A stretch of DNA of 23,733 nucleotides, from positions 1 through 23,733 of the IMG/VR virus record IMGVR_UViG_3300047318_000615; one strand, 5' to 3'. The translations under genes and the position numbers were made by a program. A model generated the notes under the pieces. That model worked only from the letters and a program-made list of their open reading frames with translations, was not told the DNA's origin and did no database searches. The stretch comes from a virus. The first letter of the stretch is position 1, and each line of letters opens with the position of its first letter. This document shows, piece after piece, positions 7,876 through 15,816 of the stretch.

Positions 7876-8258
7876 CGGCAGACATTCGCGAGCTGGTTCG
7901 GCTGGCCGTGGCTTTCGAGCGCAGCATTCCGGAGGCCGAGAGTGCCATGGTCGCGTCGGTCACCCGCGGGGCGTTCAACATCAAACGGGATTGGCGGGAC
8001 AACGCGCGTACCAGCGCCGGCCGGCATGCCCGCCTGTACCCGAACTCGATCAGCTACGACGTCACTCCCATTCCGGGTGGCGCCACAGCGGAGATCGGGC
8101 CCGACAAGGACAAGCCCCAAGGCGCCCTCGGAAACCTCCTCGAATTCGGTTCGGTGAACAACCAGCCTCACAACGACGGTGGCCGAGCCCTGCAGGCTGA
8201 GGAGCCGCGTTTCACGGCTCAGGTCGCGGCGATCACCGAGCGGCTGGGGGTGCTGTAG
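7872..8258 (+). CDS. HK97 gp10-like neck/tail component
   Basis: A 128-residue protein. The start chosen is ATG 7872 in the ATGA overlap with the stopper; the same frame is open further upstream but that region is the previous gene. The N-terminal helix (DIRELVRLAVAFERSIPEAE) and the motif VTRGAFNIKRDWRDNARTSA, followed by SISYDVTPIPGGATAEIGPD and the Leu-Glu-Phe-Gly element (NLLEFGSVNN), are characteristic of the gp10-like family of tail completion or neck proteins. The 'xxLEFGtxx.p..P.l' pattern is the usual hallmark, here with NQPHNDGG instead of a proline-rich stretch. The stop overlaps the next GTG start by one base (TAGTG). Confidence 0.82.
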   Translation: MTADIRELVRLAVAFERSIPEAESAMVASVTRGAFNIKRDWRDNARTSAGRHARLYPNSISYDVTPIPGGATAEIGPDKDKPQGALGNLLEFGSVNNQPHNDGGRALQAEEPRFTAQVAAITERLGVL

Positions 8259-8659
8259 TGGCGGCCCCGGATATCAAGCCTCATGTGGACGCTGTCACGG
8301 CTGCTCTTGTGGCGGCCGGCTTGGCGGTGGGGGACGGTGGAGCTCCGGCGTCCATTCCCTCGACCGGCGCCTACGCGGCCCTGTACTTCGACCCAGGCCA
8401 GTCCGTGCCCGAGTCTCTCGCCGATCAGCGGACTGACTTCGCGGTGTCCTTCCAGGTCACCGCGGTCGGCCCGACCGCCGAGAAATGCCGGTGGGCTGCA
8501 CAGCGGGCCCGGATAGCCCTGCACGCCCCGCTGACGGTGGCCGGTCGTACCGCGTGGCGGCCTGAGGAGCTTGGCGGCCCGCCGATGCAGCGCGACGACG
8601 ATGTCTCCCCGCCCCTCTACTACCTGCCGGTGCAGTACCGGCTGCAGTCCACGTCCTGA
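8258..8659 (+). CDS. Tail terminator protein
   Basis: A 133-residue protein starting at GTG 8258, one base inside the previous stop. The order connector, stopper, gp10-like, then this gene, followed by the tail tube, is that of the tail terminator, which caps the finished tail and joins it to the head. The alpha/beta pattern is consistent: N-terminal helix (DIKPHVDAVTAALVAAGLAV), a central strand (DFAVSFQVTAVGPTAEKCRW) then a helix (AAQRARIAL), and a final strand (YYLPVQYRLQST). The pattern 'ltv.G.t.e.a.waa.rvr.al' is often seen in actinophage terminators. No alternative is favoured. Confidence 0.75.
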   Translation: MAAPDIKPHVDAVTAALVAAGLAVGDGGAPASIPSTGAYAALYFDPGQSVPESLADQRTDFAVSFQVTAVGPTAEKCRWAAQRARIALHAPLTVAGRTAWRPEELGGPPMQRDDDVSPPLYYLPVQYRLQSTS

Positions 8660-8671
8660 TCGGAGATTCCC

Positions 8672-9004
8672 ATGGCGCTCCTCGCGCAGCAGGTCGTCGC
8701 ACTGAGCGGCCTGACCCCGACCTATTCGGCTGCCGCCGCGTCCACCACGGTGACGTGTGGCGAGCGGTCCTTCCTCCACGTCAAGAACACCAACGGCTCG
8801 TCGATGACGGTGACGCTGACGGCGACGGCACGGGTTCGCGGCCAGCTCGCGGCGGACGTGGTCGTCACGGTGCCTGCCACGACCGGCGACAAGATGATCG
8901 GCCCGATCACCGCCGACCTCTTCGCCAGCGCGGCCGACGGCATCAGCTGCTCGATCACGTACTCCAGCACCACCAGCGTCACCGTCGCCAGCCTGGTCAT
9001 CTGA
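8672..9004 (+). CDS. Small beta-rich virion protein, role uncertain
   Basis: A 110-residue Thr/Val/Ala/Ser-rich protein (begins MALLAQQVVALSGLTPTY) with features of a widespread small actinophage protein: an N-terminal strand, an FLHVKNTNGS element (a strand followed by Asn-Gly turn), then VVVTVPATTGDKMIGP and SITYSSTTSVTVASLVI. The pattern suggests a compact beta-sandwich like those found on decoration or fibre proteins. It sits between the tail terminator and the tail tube and is followed at once by an intrinsic terminator. It might decorate head or tail; a precise role cannot be read from the sequence. The ribosome site is GGAGA (8661-8665). Confidence 0.7.
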   Translation: MALLAQQVVALSGLTPTYSAAAASTTVTCGERSFLHVKNTNGSSMTVTLTATARVRGQLAADVVVTVPATTGDKMIGPITADLFASAADGISCSITYSSTTSVTVASLVI

Positions 9005-9023
9005 CCCCCACCGCGTCCTGCTC

Positions 9024-9047
9024 GCCCCGTCCAGACGGGGCCTTTTT
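9024..9047 (+). terminator. Intrinsic terminator before the tail tube gene
   Basis: GCCCCGT (9024-9030) pairs perfectly with ACGGGGC (9035-9041) across a CCAG loop and is followed by CTTTTT (9042-9047). This is a textbook rho-independent terminator. Only 22 bases then remain before the tail tube ATG at 9070, too few for a normal promoter, so it probably acts as a partial terminator, an attenuator, or a 3'-end stabiliser. Confidence 0.8.
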
Positions 9048-9069
9048 CATGCCCTGAGGAGGGCCCGCC

Positions 9070-9549
9070 ATGTCTGACCTGATCAGTGACGGCAAGACCC
9101 GGGTGGTCTGGGTGTCGTCCATCGCGAACATCAACGCTCCGACCACGACCGAGCTGAATGCCGGCAGTGACTTCACTGCGCGCATCACGCCTGACGGCCT
9201 CAAGCTCGACCCCAGCACCGCGGACGTCGACACGTCCTCCCTGGCCAGCACCTTCGACACGAAGACCGTGGGCCGGATCGGCTTCTCCGTCGAGCTCACG
9301 TTCAAGAGGGGCTCGACGGGCGGCGAAGACCTGCCGTACACCACCCTCAAGTACGGCGTGTCCGGCTACCTCGCGGTCCGCCGCGGCGTCGACTACGCCA
9401 CCGCCTGGGCTGCGGGCCAGAAGGCTGAGGTGTACCCGATCACCTGCGGCGAGCCGCAGAACAGCTCGCCGGCGGCCAATGAGGTCATGAAGTTCGTCTC
9501 GCAGATGATGGTCACCAGCCAGCCGGCAACGGCCGCGACGGTGGCCTGA
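9070..9549 (+). CDS. Major tail (tube) protein
   Basis: A 159-residue protein preceded by GAGGAGGG (about 9056-9063). Tail tube subunits stack as hexamers to form the siphovirus tail. The sequence fits in length and in pattern: an opening strand TRVVWVSSIANINAPT, T-A-E-L/D element (TELNAGSDFTARITPDGLKL), central VGRIGFSVELTFKRGSTGGED, then GVSGYLAVRRGVDYATAWAAG and the C-terminal EVMKFVSQMMVTSQP, which is the common end of the actinophage tail tube family. It lies directly before the tail assembly chaperone and shares one base with it (TGATG). The upstream hairpin-terminator may set its abundance. Confidence 0.85.
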   Translation: MSDLISDGKTRVVWVSSIANINAPTTTELNAGSDFTARITPDGLKLDPSTADVDTSSLASTFDTKTVGRIGFSVELTFKRGSTGGEDLPYTTLKYGVSGYLAVRRGVDYATAWAAGQKAEVYPITCGEPQNSSPAANEVMKFVSQMMVTSQPATAATVA

Positions 9550-10067
9550 TGCCCGACATCTCCGAGATCCTCAAGAAGGCCAAGAGGCGTCAGAAGTCAG
9601 TGTTCCTATGCCTGGCAGGCGAGGAGCTGGCCGAGTTGGAGCGGCTGGAGAAGGAACTGGCAAGCCTGGGCGACGCCTGGGCGCCGGGTAGCCTCGCCGA
9701 GACGGACCCAAGGAAGAAGCTCGCCGAGAAGGTGGCGGCGGCCCGCCAGGCCGTCCGTGAGTCGGAGACCGAATTCCGCTTCGAGGCCCTCGGCGCCAAG
9801 GCCTGGTCAGACCTACTCGCCGCTCACCCGCCGAAGAAGAAGGGCGACGGGTTCGACCCGGACACCTTCGCGCCTGCCCTGATCGCCGCCTGTGCTGTCG
9901 ATCCGGTGATGACCGTGGACCAGGTCAAGGAGCTCTTCGACGTCCTGAATCATGCCCAGCGTGATGTTCTCTGGCAGGGCGCTTTCGACGTCAACACGGA
10001 GGCCACGGGCATCCCTTTCGCATTGACAGCCTCCGGGATCCTGGACTCCCTCACCGCAGGGAAGTAG
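9549..10067 (+). CDS. Tail assembly chaperone, short (G-type) form
   Basis: A 172-residue protein that ends at TAG 10065. Siphophages make two tail assembly chaperones from one start: a short G form and a longer G-T form made by ribosomal frameshifting, and both help the tape measure fold and recruit tube subunits. The N-terminal half is charged and helical (ISEILKKAKRRQKSVFLCLAGEELAELERLEKELA), and the second half holds TFAPALIAACAVDPVMTVDQVKELFDVLNHAQRDVLWQGAFDVN, the usual 'aalia.c..dP.mt.e.v..l.d.ls..q...L..aa...n' pattern of these proteins in actinophages. It starts one base inside the tail tube stop and precedes the tape measure gene, the standard order. Confidence 0.85.
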   Translation: MPDISEILKKAKRRQKSVFLCLAGEELAELERLEKELASLGDAWAPGSLAETDPRKKLAEKVAAARQAVRESETEFRFEALGAKAWSDLLAAHPPKKKGDGFDPDTFAPALIAACAVDPVMTVDQVKELFDVLNHAQRDVLWQGAFDVNTEATGIPFALTASGILDSLTAGK

Positions 10068-10372
10068 AGACGGCCCGCGCCTGGGGAGTGCCCAGGTCGG
10101 TCTTCATGGGGCGGGCCGTCGCCCCGGGTGAACCGCTGTGGCTCGATGAGGACCGGGCTTGGGCCTTGGCCCTCGCCGAGGTCGAGCGAGACTCCTGCCC
10201 GGACTGCGGTCAGCCCTGGTCTGAGGCCAGCGCCCCCGAGAACGAATTCGACTACGACGTCGCCCTGTTGCGCTGTCATGCCTGTGCCGCCGGCGCCCGG
10301 AAAGCCCACGCCCACCAGGAAGCCGGCGGCGACGCCAAGGGACTCCACATCGCCATCACGAGACGGGGGTAG
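9549..10372 (+). CDS. Tail assembly chaperone, -1 frameshifted G-T form
   Basis: The predicted fusion reads the first 157 codons of the short form through the phenylalanine codon at 10017-10019, slips back one base, and continues to TAG 10370 for another 117 residues (274 in all). The -1 frame is open from 9965 (after a TGA at 9962) to 10372, so the overlap region is about 100 bases. The extension starts RIDSLRDPGLPHRREVE, continues TARAWGVPRSVFMGRAV, then has two CxxC pairs (SCPDCGQPW and LRCHACAAG), a zinc-ribbon-like signature seen in these G-T tails. The extension has no credible independent start: GTG 10088 lacks a spaced ribosome site. The tape measure follows four bases later. Confidence 0.85.
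10013..10019 (+). promoter_or_regulatory. Programmed -1 frameshift site CCCTTTC
   Basis: The heptamer C CCT TTC fits X XXY YYZ exactly in the reading frame of the short chaperone (CCT at 10014-10016, TTC at 10017-10019). Slipping back one base re-pairs both tRNAs at the first two codon positions. A short stem TCCCT (10047-10051) with AGGGA (10058-10062) lies about 28 bases downstream and could assist, but is weak. Confidence 0.85.
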
Positions 10373-10375
10373 CAC

Positions 10376-13300
10376 GTGGCCACTCGTACCGTGAACGTTG
10401 TCCTGACCGGCACGGCCACCCCTTACATCAACGCCACCCAGCAGGCGGCGCGGTCCACGCAGGTAGCGGCCCGCCAGATCGAGACGTCGATGCGGGCGGC
10501 GACGAACTCTTCGTCGGCTGCCCTGCAGAACATGGCGAGGTCGGCGGAGACGCAGGGCGCCCGTGCTGCGGCGAGTATGAACCGCACGGCCGCGGTGACC
10601 GAGTCGCAGATGCGTCGTGTGGGAGCGAGCGGCCGAGCCTCCCTGAATCAGGTGGGTACGGGCGCCGCCCAGGCGGCGTCGAGCATGGGCGCAGTGAACC
10701 GGGCCGCCGGCCTCACTGGCTCTCAGCTGACGCAGCTGGGGGGCCGGGGAGCGGCAGGCGTCAACCAGTTGTCCGCGTCGCTGGGGCAGCTTTCGTCGCG
10801 CATGGGGGCTGTCAACTCCTCGGCTGCGGTGACCGGAGCCCAGCTGACGCGGCTGGGGACTGGCGGCGCAGCCGCGGTCAACCTGGTCGCCGGCTCGTCG
10901 GCGCAGACCGCAGCCAGCATGGCGGCGGTCTCTTCCGCGGCGACCGCGGCTGCTTCCAACGCCGGGCGGATCACGTCGGCGTGGTCGGCGGCTAGTGCGG
11001 CCATCGGTGGCGGCATGCGGTTCGCTGCGGTCACGGTCGGTACGAGCATGGTCGAGGTGGCGAACTCGTCCACCAAAGCCCTCAAGGCGACCCAGGCGGC
11101 GTCGCTCGGCCTGGTCGCCGTGTTCGGCCTCGCGGCTGCGGCTGCGGCGCGCTTCGAGAAGTCGATGTCGGAGGTGCGGGCTGTCACGGGCGGCAACGCC
11201 TCGGACATGAAGAAGCTGTCGCAGGCTGCTCTTGATGCCGGTCAGGCCACGGTCTATTCGGCGACGCAGGCGGCGAACGCGGAGGCAGAGCTGGCCCGCG
11301 CGGGCATCTCGACGGCGGACATCATCGGCGGCGCCCTGCGCGGCAGCCTCGACCTGGCAGCCTCGGGGCAGCTCGACCTCGGCGAATCTGCCGTAATCGC
11401 AGCCCAGGCGATGAATGCGTTCAAGCTCCAGGGCTCCGACGTGGGCCACATCGCTGACGTCATCTCTGCGGGCGCTGGCAAGTCGGCCACCAACGTGCAC
11501 GCGATGGGGCTGGCCTTCCGGCAGGCGGCGCTGCTGTCGTCACAGACCGGGCTGTCACTGGAGCAGACCGTCGGCACCCTGAGTCTGTTCGCCCAGAACG
11601 CTCTCGTGGGGTCTGACGCCGGCACGAGCCTCAAGGTGATGTTGCAGAGGCTCGTCCCGCAGTCCGACGAGGCTCGTGGTGCGATGGACGCCGTTGGCTT
11701 CTCGGCCTACGACGCGTCCGGGAATTTCATCGGCTTGAGCGCGCTGGCCGCGAACATGAAGGAGAGTTTTTCCAAGCTCACCCCTGAGGCCCGCAACGCG
11801 GCCATGGCGACGATCTTCGGTTCGGATGCTGTCCGCGCTGCGACCATCCTGTACGAGGCCGGATCCGAGGGCGTCGACCAGTGGGTGTCATCCGTCAACG
11901 ATGCCGGCTATGCCACCCGTGTCGCGGCCACGATGACGGACAACCTGGCCGGCGATCTCGAACGCCTCAAAGGCGCCTTCGAGACCGCCCTCATCAGCTC
12001 CGGGTCCTCGGCTAACAGTGTCCTGCGGGATATGGCCCAGGCGCTTACCAGCGTAGTTAACTGGTACGGCCAGCTTTCCCCGGGGGTGCAGAGCAGCGTC
12101 ACCGTCATGGCAGGTCTCGCCGGGATTATCGGCCTGGTCGGCTCCAGTCTGCTCTTGATGCTGCCGCGCATCATGGCGGTGCGCGCCGAGCTGGTCGCAC
12201 TGGGGGTCACAGCCAACACCGCCAAGGTGGCCCTGCTTGGCCTTGGCCGGGCCACGGTCGTTCTCGCTTTCCTTGCGGCCGTCTCGTATGCCATGGACAA
12301 GCTCGAAAACGCCATGAAGCCGGCCCCGGCCAACGTCAACAAGCTCACCGCGTCGCTGCTGGAGCTCGTTAATACGGGCAAGTCCACGGGGGAACTCTCC
12401 AAGCGGTTCGGTGCCGACCTCGATGAGATCGGCAAGGCCGCCAAGCGCATCACCGATGCGGGCGCCCTCGATTCATTCAGCGACAAGATGTACTCCATCA
12501 CGCACCTTGGCATGAGCGACTGGGGCCCCCTCGCTGAGGCCAAGGACAAGATGAAAGAACTCGACGAGACCCTCGTCAACATGGTCCACAACGGCGCGGT
12601 GGACGATGCGGCCCAGGCCTTCGATGCCCTCGCTGCTGCTGCAGCAAAGCAGGGCACATCGACGGAGAAGTTCCGGAGCCTGGTGCCGGGCTACACCGCG
12701 GCCCTCGAGGAGACCGGCGTCCAATCCAATTTGGCCGCGGCCTCCCAGAAGAAGCTCGGCGATTCCACTGCGATTACCGCCGACCAGCTGGCCGACACCC
12801 GCACCCAGGCTGAGCGGCTCAAGGACGCCCTCGGCGCTCTCAACGGGGTGGCAATCTCGTCAGCCGAGAGAGAGATCGCCTTCCGGGCCAGCCTGCAGGA
12901 GCTCTCCGACACGGTGAAAGAGACCGGGCACTCCCTCGACGTGACGACGGAAAACGGCCGCAAAGTCAAGGGATCTTTCCTTGATGCGGCACAGGCGGCC
13001 ATGGCGCACGCGCAGGCCGTCACCGAGCAGAAGAACAGCGTCGAGGCCGGCAACGCCGTCCTTGAGCAGGATATTGCGATCCTCAAGCGGCAGATGCTCG
13101 CTGCTGGCTTCTCGACTAGCGCCGTCAACGAGCTGATCAATACATATGCTCGGGTGCCCACTCAGGTCGTCACTGACATCAAGGCGGAGACCGCCAAGGC
13201 GGTCGCCGACCTGCAGAACGTCCAGGGCGAACTGAACAGGACCAAGGGCAAGTCGATCACCATCGACGCCCTGACCGCGCAGGCGGAAGCCAACCTGAAG

Positions 13301-13870
13301 GAACTCGGCTTCAAGGTCGTCAGGCTCCCCGACGGCCACGTCACGGTGTACATCCCGACGGGCCCGCCGAGCGCAGCTGTCGACGCGATCCAGGGCCGGA
13401 TCAACAGCATCCAAGGGCGCACGGTCGGTGTCGGCGTCTACCTCAAGGCGACCGCCTCCGACTCGGACGCCAACGGCATCCCCGACCTCATCCAGGCTCG
13501 CAAGGACGGCGGCTACGTCGGCTTTGCGGCTGGTGGACATGTCCGCGGCTACCCGACCGGCGGCGCGGTCCGCGGCCCCGGCTCGGGCACCTCGGACAGC
13601 ATCCTTGCCCGCATCAGCAACGGCGAGTTCGTGATCCGGGCGGCGTCCGTCCGCCAGTACGGGGTGCCGTTCCTCAACGAGTTGAACGCCGGGCGGCTCC
13701 AGAGTGCGGGCTACACGGCCCGTCCTGCTGCTCGGTTCGTGATCAGCGGCTCGGGCGGCCAGCCCGTCCAGGAGATCCACAAGCACAGCACGATCAATCT
13801 GTACGGCGCCAAGCAGAGCGGCGCCGAACAGGCAGCCGAGATCCAGCGACACCTCGACTTCGTGGGATGA
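10376..13870 (+). CDS. Tail tape measure protein (TP901 family core)
   Basis: The 1164-residue ruler that sets tail length; at the usual 1.5 angstrom per residue it predicts a tail near 175 nm. The start is GTG 10376, four bases after the chaperone stop, with a GGGGGT stretch (10365-10370) as ribosome site. Residues 1-230 are Ala/Ser/Thr-rich and contain a 39-residue tandem repeat. Residues 259-500 match the TP901-type core (FEKSMSEVRAVTGGNASDM, ATVYSATQAANAEAELARAG, NALVGSDAGTSLKVMLQRL, ARNAAMATIFGSDAVRAATIL). Hydrophobic segments at about 575-602 and 617-640 could cross the host membrane during DNA ejection. Helical region to about 1000, then the Gly-rich C-terminus (GGYVGFAAGGHVRGYPTGG, SDSILARISNGEFVIRAASV) usual for actinophage tape measures. 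The largest gene of the tail module. Confidence 0.95.
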   Translation: MATRTVNVVLTGTATPYINATQQAARSTQVAARQIETSMRAATNSSSAALQNMARSAETQGARAAASMNRTAAVTESQMRRVGASGRASLNQVGTGAAQAASSMGAVNRAAGLTGSQLTQLGGRGAAGVNQLSASLGQLSSRMGAVNSSAAVTGAQLTRLGTGGAAAVNLVAGSSAQTAASMAAVSSAATAAASNAGRITSAWSAASAAIGGGMRFAAVTVGTSMVEVANSSTKALKATQAASLGLVAVFGLAAAAAARFEKSMSEVRAVTGGNASDMKKLSQAALDAGQATVYSATQAANAEAELARAGISTADIIGGALRGSLDLAASGQLDLGESAVIAAQAMNAFKLQGSDVGHIADVISAGAGKSATNVHAMGLAFRQAALLSSQTGLSLEQTVGTLSLFAQNALVGSDAGTSLKVMLQRLVPQSDEARGAMDAVGFSAYDASGNFIGLSALAANMKESFSKLTPEARNAAMATIFGSDAVRAATILYEAGSEGVDQWVSSVNDAGYATRVAATMTDNLAGDLERLKGAFETALISSGSSANSVLRDMAQALTSVVNWYGQLSPGVQSSVTVMAGLAGIIGLVGSSLLLMLPRIMAVRAELVALGVTANTAKVALLGLGRATVVLAFLAAVSYAMDKLENAMKPAPANVNKLTASLLELVNTGKSTGELSKRFGADLDEIGKAAKRITDAGALDSFSDKMYSITHLGMSDWGPLAEAKDKMKELDETLVNMVHNGAVDDAAQAFDALAAAAAKQGTSTEKFRSLVPGYTAALEETGVQSNLAAASQKKLGDSTAITADQLADTRTQAERLKDALGALNGVAISSAEREIAFRASLQELSDTVKETGHSLDVTTENGRKVKGSFLDAAQAAMAHAQAVTEQKNSVEAGNAVLEQDIAILKRQMLAAGFSTSAVNELINTYARVPTQVVTDIKAETAKAVADLQNVQGELNRTKGKSITIDALTAQAEANLKELGFKVVRLPDGHVTVYIPTGPPSAAVDAIQGRINSIQGRTVGVGVYLKATASDSDANGIPDLIQARKDGGYVGFAAGGHVRGYPTGGAVRGPGSGTSDSILARISNGEFVIRAASVRQYGVPFLNELNAGRLQSAGYTARPAARFVISGSGGQPVQEIHKHSTINLYGAKQSGAEQAAEIQRHLDFVG
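10568..10942 (+). repeat. In-frame 39-residue tandem repeat in the tape measure N-terminus
   Basis: The short motif (A/G)-V/L-T-x-(S/A)-Q-(M/L)-x-x-(V/L)-G recurs at residues 73, 112 and 151 (AVTESQMRRVG, GLTGSQLTQLG, AVTGAQLTRLG), a spacing of exactly 39 residues or 117 bases, each followed by a Gly/Ala-(A/S)-(x)-VNQL-like segment and preceded by SM-x-x-VN. The first unit has three residues fewer near its start, and a fourth partial unit begins at about residue 181. The DNA is diverged, so this is an old duplication kept at the protein level. Confidence 0.75.
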
Positions 13871-13887
13871 GAGGCAGGTGATCGCCC

Positions 13888-14751
13888 GTGCCGTACATAC
13901 CCGGCGCTAGTCTCGGCGGCCGCCGGGTCGACCTCGGCAGCATCTCCCTGGGAATGGTGGATGCTGCCGGAGTCGCCTGGCACCTCACCGAGATGCAGGG
14001 GTGGGACAGCCCCGACCAGCGCGCCGAGTACACCCCCCGCGAAGCCGACCACGGCGCGTGGGCCGCCCCCGTCTACCTCAGCCAGAGACCGATCACCCTC
14101 GCAGGCAAGATCGAGACGTCAGGTCTGGCGGCACTCGACAGCGCCATGGACCAGCTGATCGCGGCCTGCGCCCTCACGGACACCACGCTCACGGTGTACG
14201 AGACGACGCCCAAGCAGGCGACGGTCCGACGCTCCGGCTCGCCGCTTCTGCGGCCGATCACGGATCGGATTGCCGAGTACTCCCTGCTCGTGACGGCCGC
14301 TGACCCGCGGCGCTACAGCACCACCCTGCTGTCTCAGTCCACTGCCCTGCCCAGCGTGACCGGCGGCTTGACTCTGCCGGTCACTCTGCCGGTCACGATC
14401 TCGGCGACCACCGTCGCAGGGTCGATCACTCTCACGAATTCGGGGTCGATGGCGACCCGGCCGACGCTGACTATCGCTGGGCCTGTCACTACGCCGACGA
14501 TCGTGGCCGCCCTGCCTGGCGGCTCGGTGACGCAGATCGCTTACGGCGCGACTTTGCAGGCGGGCGACGTACTGGTCATCGACAGTGCCGCCAGGACCGT
14601 CGTTCTCAACGGCACGGCCAGCAGGCGCCTGTACTTCTCCGGCACGTGGCCGGAGATCCCCGCCGGCTCGAGCGTGACCTACTCCTGGTCCTCGCCTGTC
14701 TATGACCCGTCCGCGCTGCTGACCGGCACCTGTCGGTCTGCCTGGCTTTGA
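13888..14751 (+). CDS. Distal tail protein (Dit-like)
   Basis: A 287-residue protein right after the tape measure, where the hub protein Dit sits at the tail tip and links tube to baseplate. It starts at GTG 13888 with GAGGCAGG (about 13871-13878) as ribosome site. The N-terminal half has the Dit-like shape: IPGASLGGRRVDLGSISLGMVDAAGVAWHLTEMQGWDS, then ITLAGKIETSGLAALDSAMDQLIAAC and a strand-rich PLLRPITDRIAEYSLLVTAADPRRY, as in phage_tail-type proteins that have a 'r.i.l.g.i' barrel. The second half is Thr/Val-rich beta sandwich (ITLTNSGSMATRPTLTIAGP), as expected of a carbohydrate-binding-like or galectin-like domain, followed by RLYFSGTWPEIPAGSSVTYSW. Confidence 0.8.
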   Translation: MPYIPGASLGGRRVDLGSISLGMVDAAGVAWHLTEMQGWDSPDQRAEYTPREADHGAWAAPVYLSQRPITLAGKIETSGLAALDSAMDQLIAACALTDTTLTVYETTPKQATVRRSGSPLLRPITDRIAEYSLLVTAADPRRYSTTLLSQSTALPSVTGGLTLPVTLPVTISATTVAGSITLTNSGSMATRPTLTIAGPVTTPTIVAALPGGSVTQIAYGATLQAGDVLVIDSAARTVVLNGTASRRLYFSGTWPEIPAGSSVTYSWSSPVYDPSALLTGTCRSAWL

Positions 14752-14760
14752 GGAGGCCGC

Positions 14761-15816
14761 ATGGCTGCCACCGATCCACTCTGGCTCCCGTCGCTCTCCT
14801 ACGACGAGACAGAGCTCCGCAAGATGGACAGTGCTTTCGTCATGGCCGACGGCACGGCACTTGGCTCGCGCGCTGGCATCCGGCCCGGAGACCCCGGCCT
14901 AGCCGTGAGCCTCTCGGGCACGACGGTCAACGTCACGGCTGGCACCGCCACCGTGACTCGCGCTAATCAGGGCGTGTACCGATCTCAGCTGGCCGCCACC
15001 AGCCCTGGCACGCTCGCAGCTGCCAACGCGAGCTTCTCTCGGATCGACCTGGTCTACCTACGAGTGTGGGACACCTCGGTCGACTCCTCGGGGCTCCAGA
15101 AGACCGACACGGTCTACCTCGCCGGTACCGCGTCGGCGTCGCCTGTCGCGCCGACGCCGGGCGCCACCGAGATCTACATCCCGCTGGCCACGATCACCGT
15201 GCCCTCGACGGGCGGCGGCGGTACTGGTGCGGCCACCGTCTCGAGCGCGGTCCGTCAGCTGACGGTTGCCCCGGGCGGGATCCTGCCCGTGTCCTCGGCC
15301 GCGGACATTGCCGCGTCCGGCCTGTACGCCGGGCAGGTCCGCTACAACACCGTCAGTGGCGGCCTCGAGATTTGGACCGGGTCGGCCTGGCAGGCGCAGG
15401 GCATCTGGACGTCGTTCACACCGTCTTGGACGGCGAGCACCACCAACCCCACGTTGGGCAACGGGACTCTGGTCTCGCGCTGGTGCCGCGTCGGCCGGAT
15501 GATCAACTGGATGGGGACGCTGACCCTCGGCTCCACCAGCAACGGCGGCACGGGGCTGTGGCGGATGTCCCTGCCGGTCACGGCGGCGTCCGGCGGCAGC
15601 ATGCCCACATGGCGCGGCGTCTTCTCGTACCTCAAGCCCGGCGATAACGATTACGTGGGGCAGTGCATCCTCGCCCCTGGCGGCACCGTGATCGATTTCA
15701 TCATCAAGTCTGGGGCGAACTCGTCGTCCACGCAGAACGTGAGCAATACGGCGCCCGTGGCGGCGACCAGCGGGAACGTCATCATGTGGTCGCTCACCTA
15801 TGAGACCGCCAGCTGA
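14761..15816 (+). CDS. Fibre-like minor tail protein (possible receptor binding)
   Basis: A 351-residue beta-rich protein between the Dit-like and Tal-like genes, with GAGGAGG (about 14750-14756) as ribosome site. Residues 1-150 include WLPSLSYDETELRKMDSAFVMADGTALGSRAG and SRIDLVYLRVWDTSVDSSG, a pattern recurring at the start of actinophage minor tail proteins. A Gly/Thr linker (PSTGGGGTGAATVSSAVRQL) joins a C-terminal domain from about 215, with WTSFTPSWTASTTNPTLGNG and RWCRVGRMINWMGTLTL, a beta-sandwich common at the ends of Streptomyces phage fibres and baseplate proteins. This is the best receptor-binding candidate in the window; the receptor is unknown. The stop shares one base with the next start (TGATG). 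Confidence 0.72.
   Translation: MAATDPLWLPSLSYDETELRKMDSAFVMADGTALGSRAGIRPGDPGLAVSLSGTTVNVTAGTATVTRANQGVYRSQLAATSPGTLAAANASFSRIDLVYLRVWDTSVDSSGLQKTDTVYLAGTASASPVAPTPGATEIYIPLATITVPSTGGGGTGAATVSSAVRQLTVAPGGILPVSSAADIAASGLYAGQVRYNTVSGGLEIWTGSAWQAQGIWTSFTPSWTASTTNPTLGNGTLVSRWCRVGRMINWMGTLTLGSTSNGGTGLWRMSLPVTAASGGSMPTWRGVFSYLKPGDNDYVGQCILAPGGTVIDFIIKSGANSSSTQNVSNTAPVAATSGNVIMWSLTYETAS

Noticed and set aside
10088-10372. GTG 10088 as an independent start for the second chaperone frame
   Set aside because: GGGGA abuts the GTG without spacing, the open frame extends back to 9965, and an in-frame slippery site explains expression better.
9950-11500. A 516-residue minus-strand open frame over the chaperone and tape measure start
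   Set aside because: It covers recognisable chaperone and TP901-type tape measure sequence on the plus strand and shows only Arg/Gly-rich filler.
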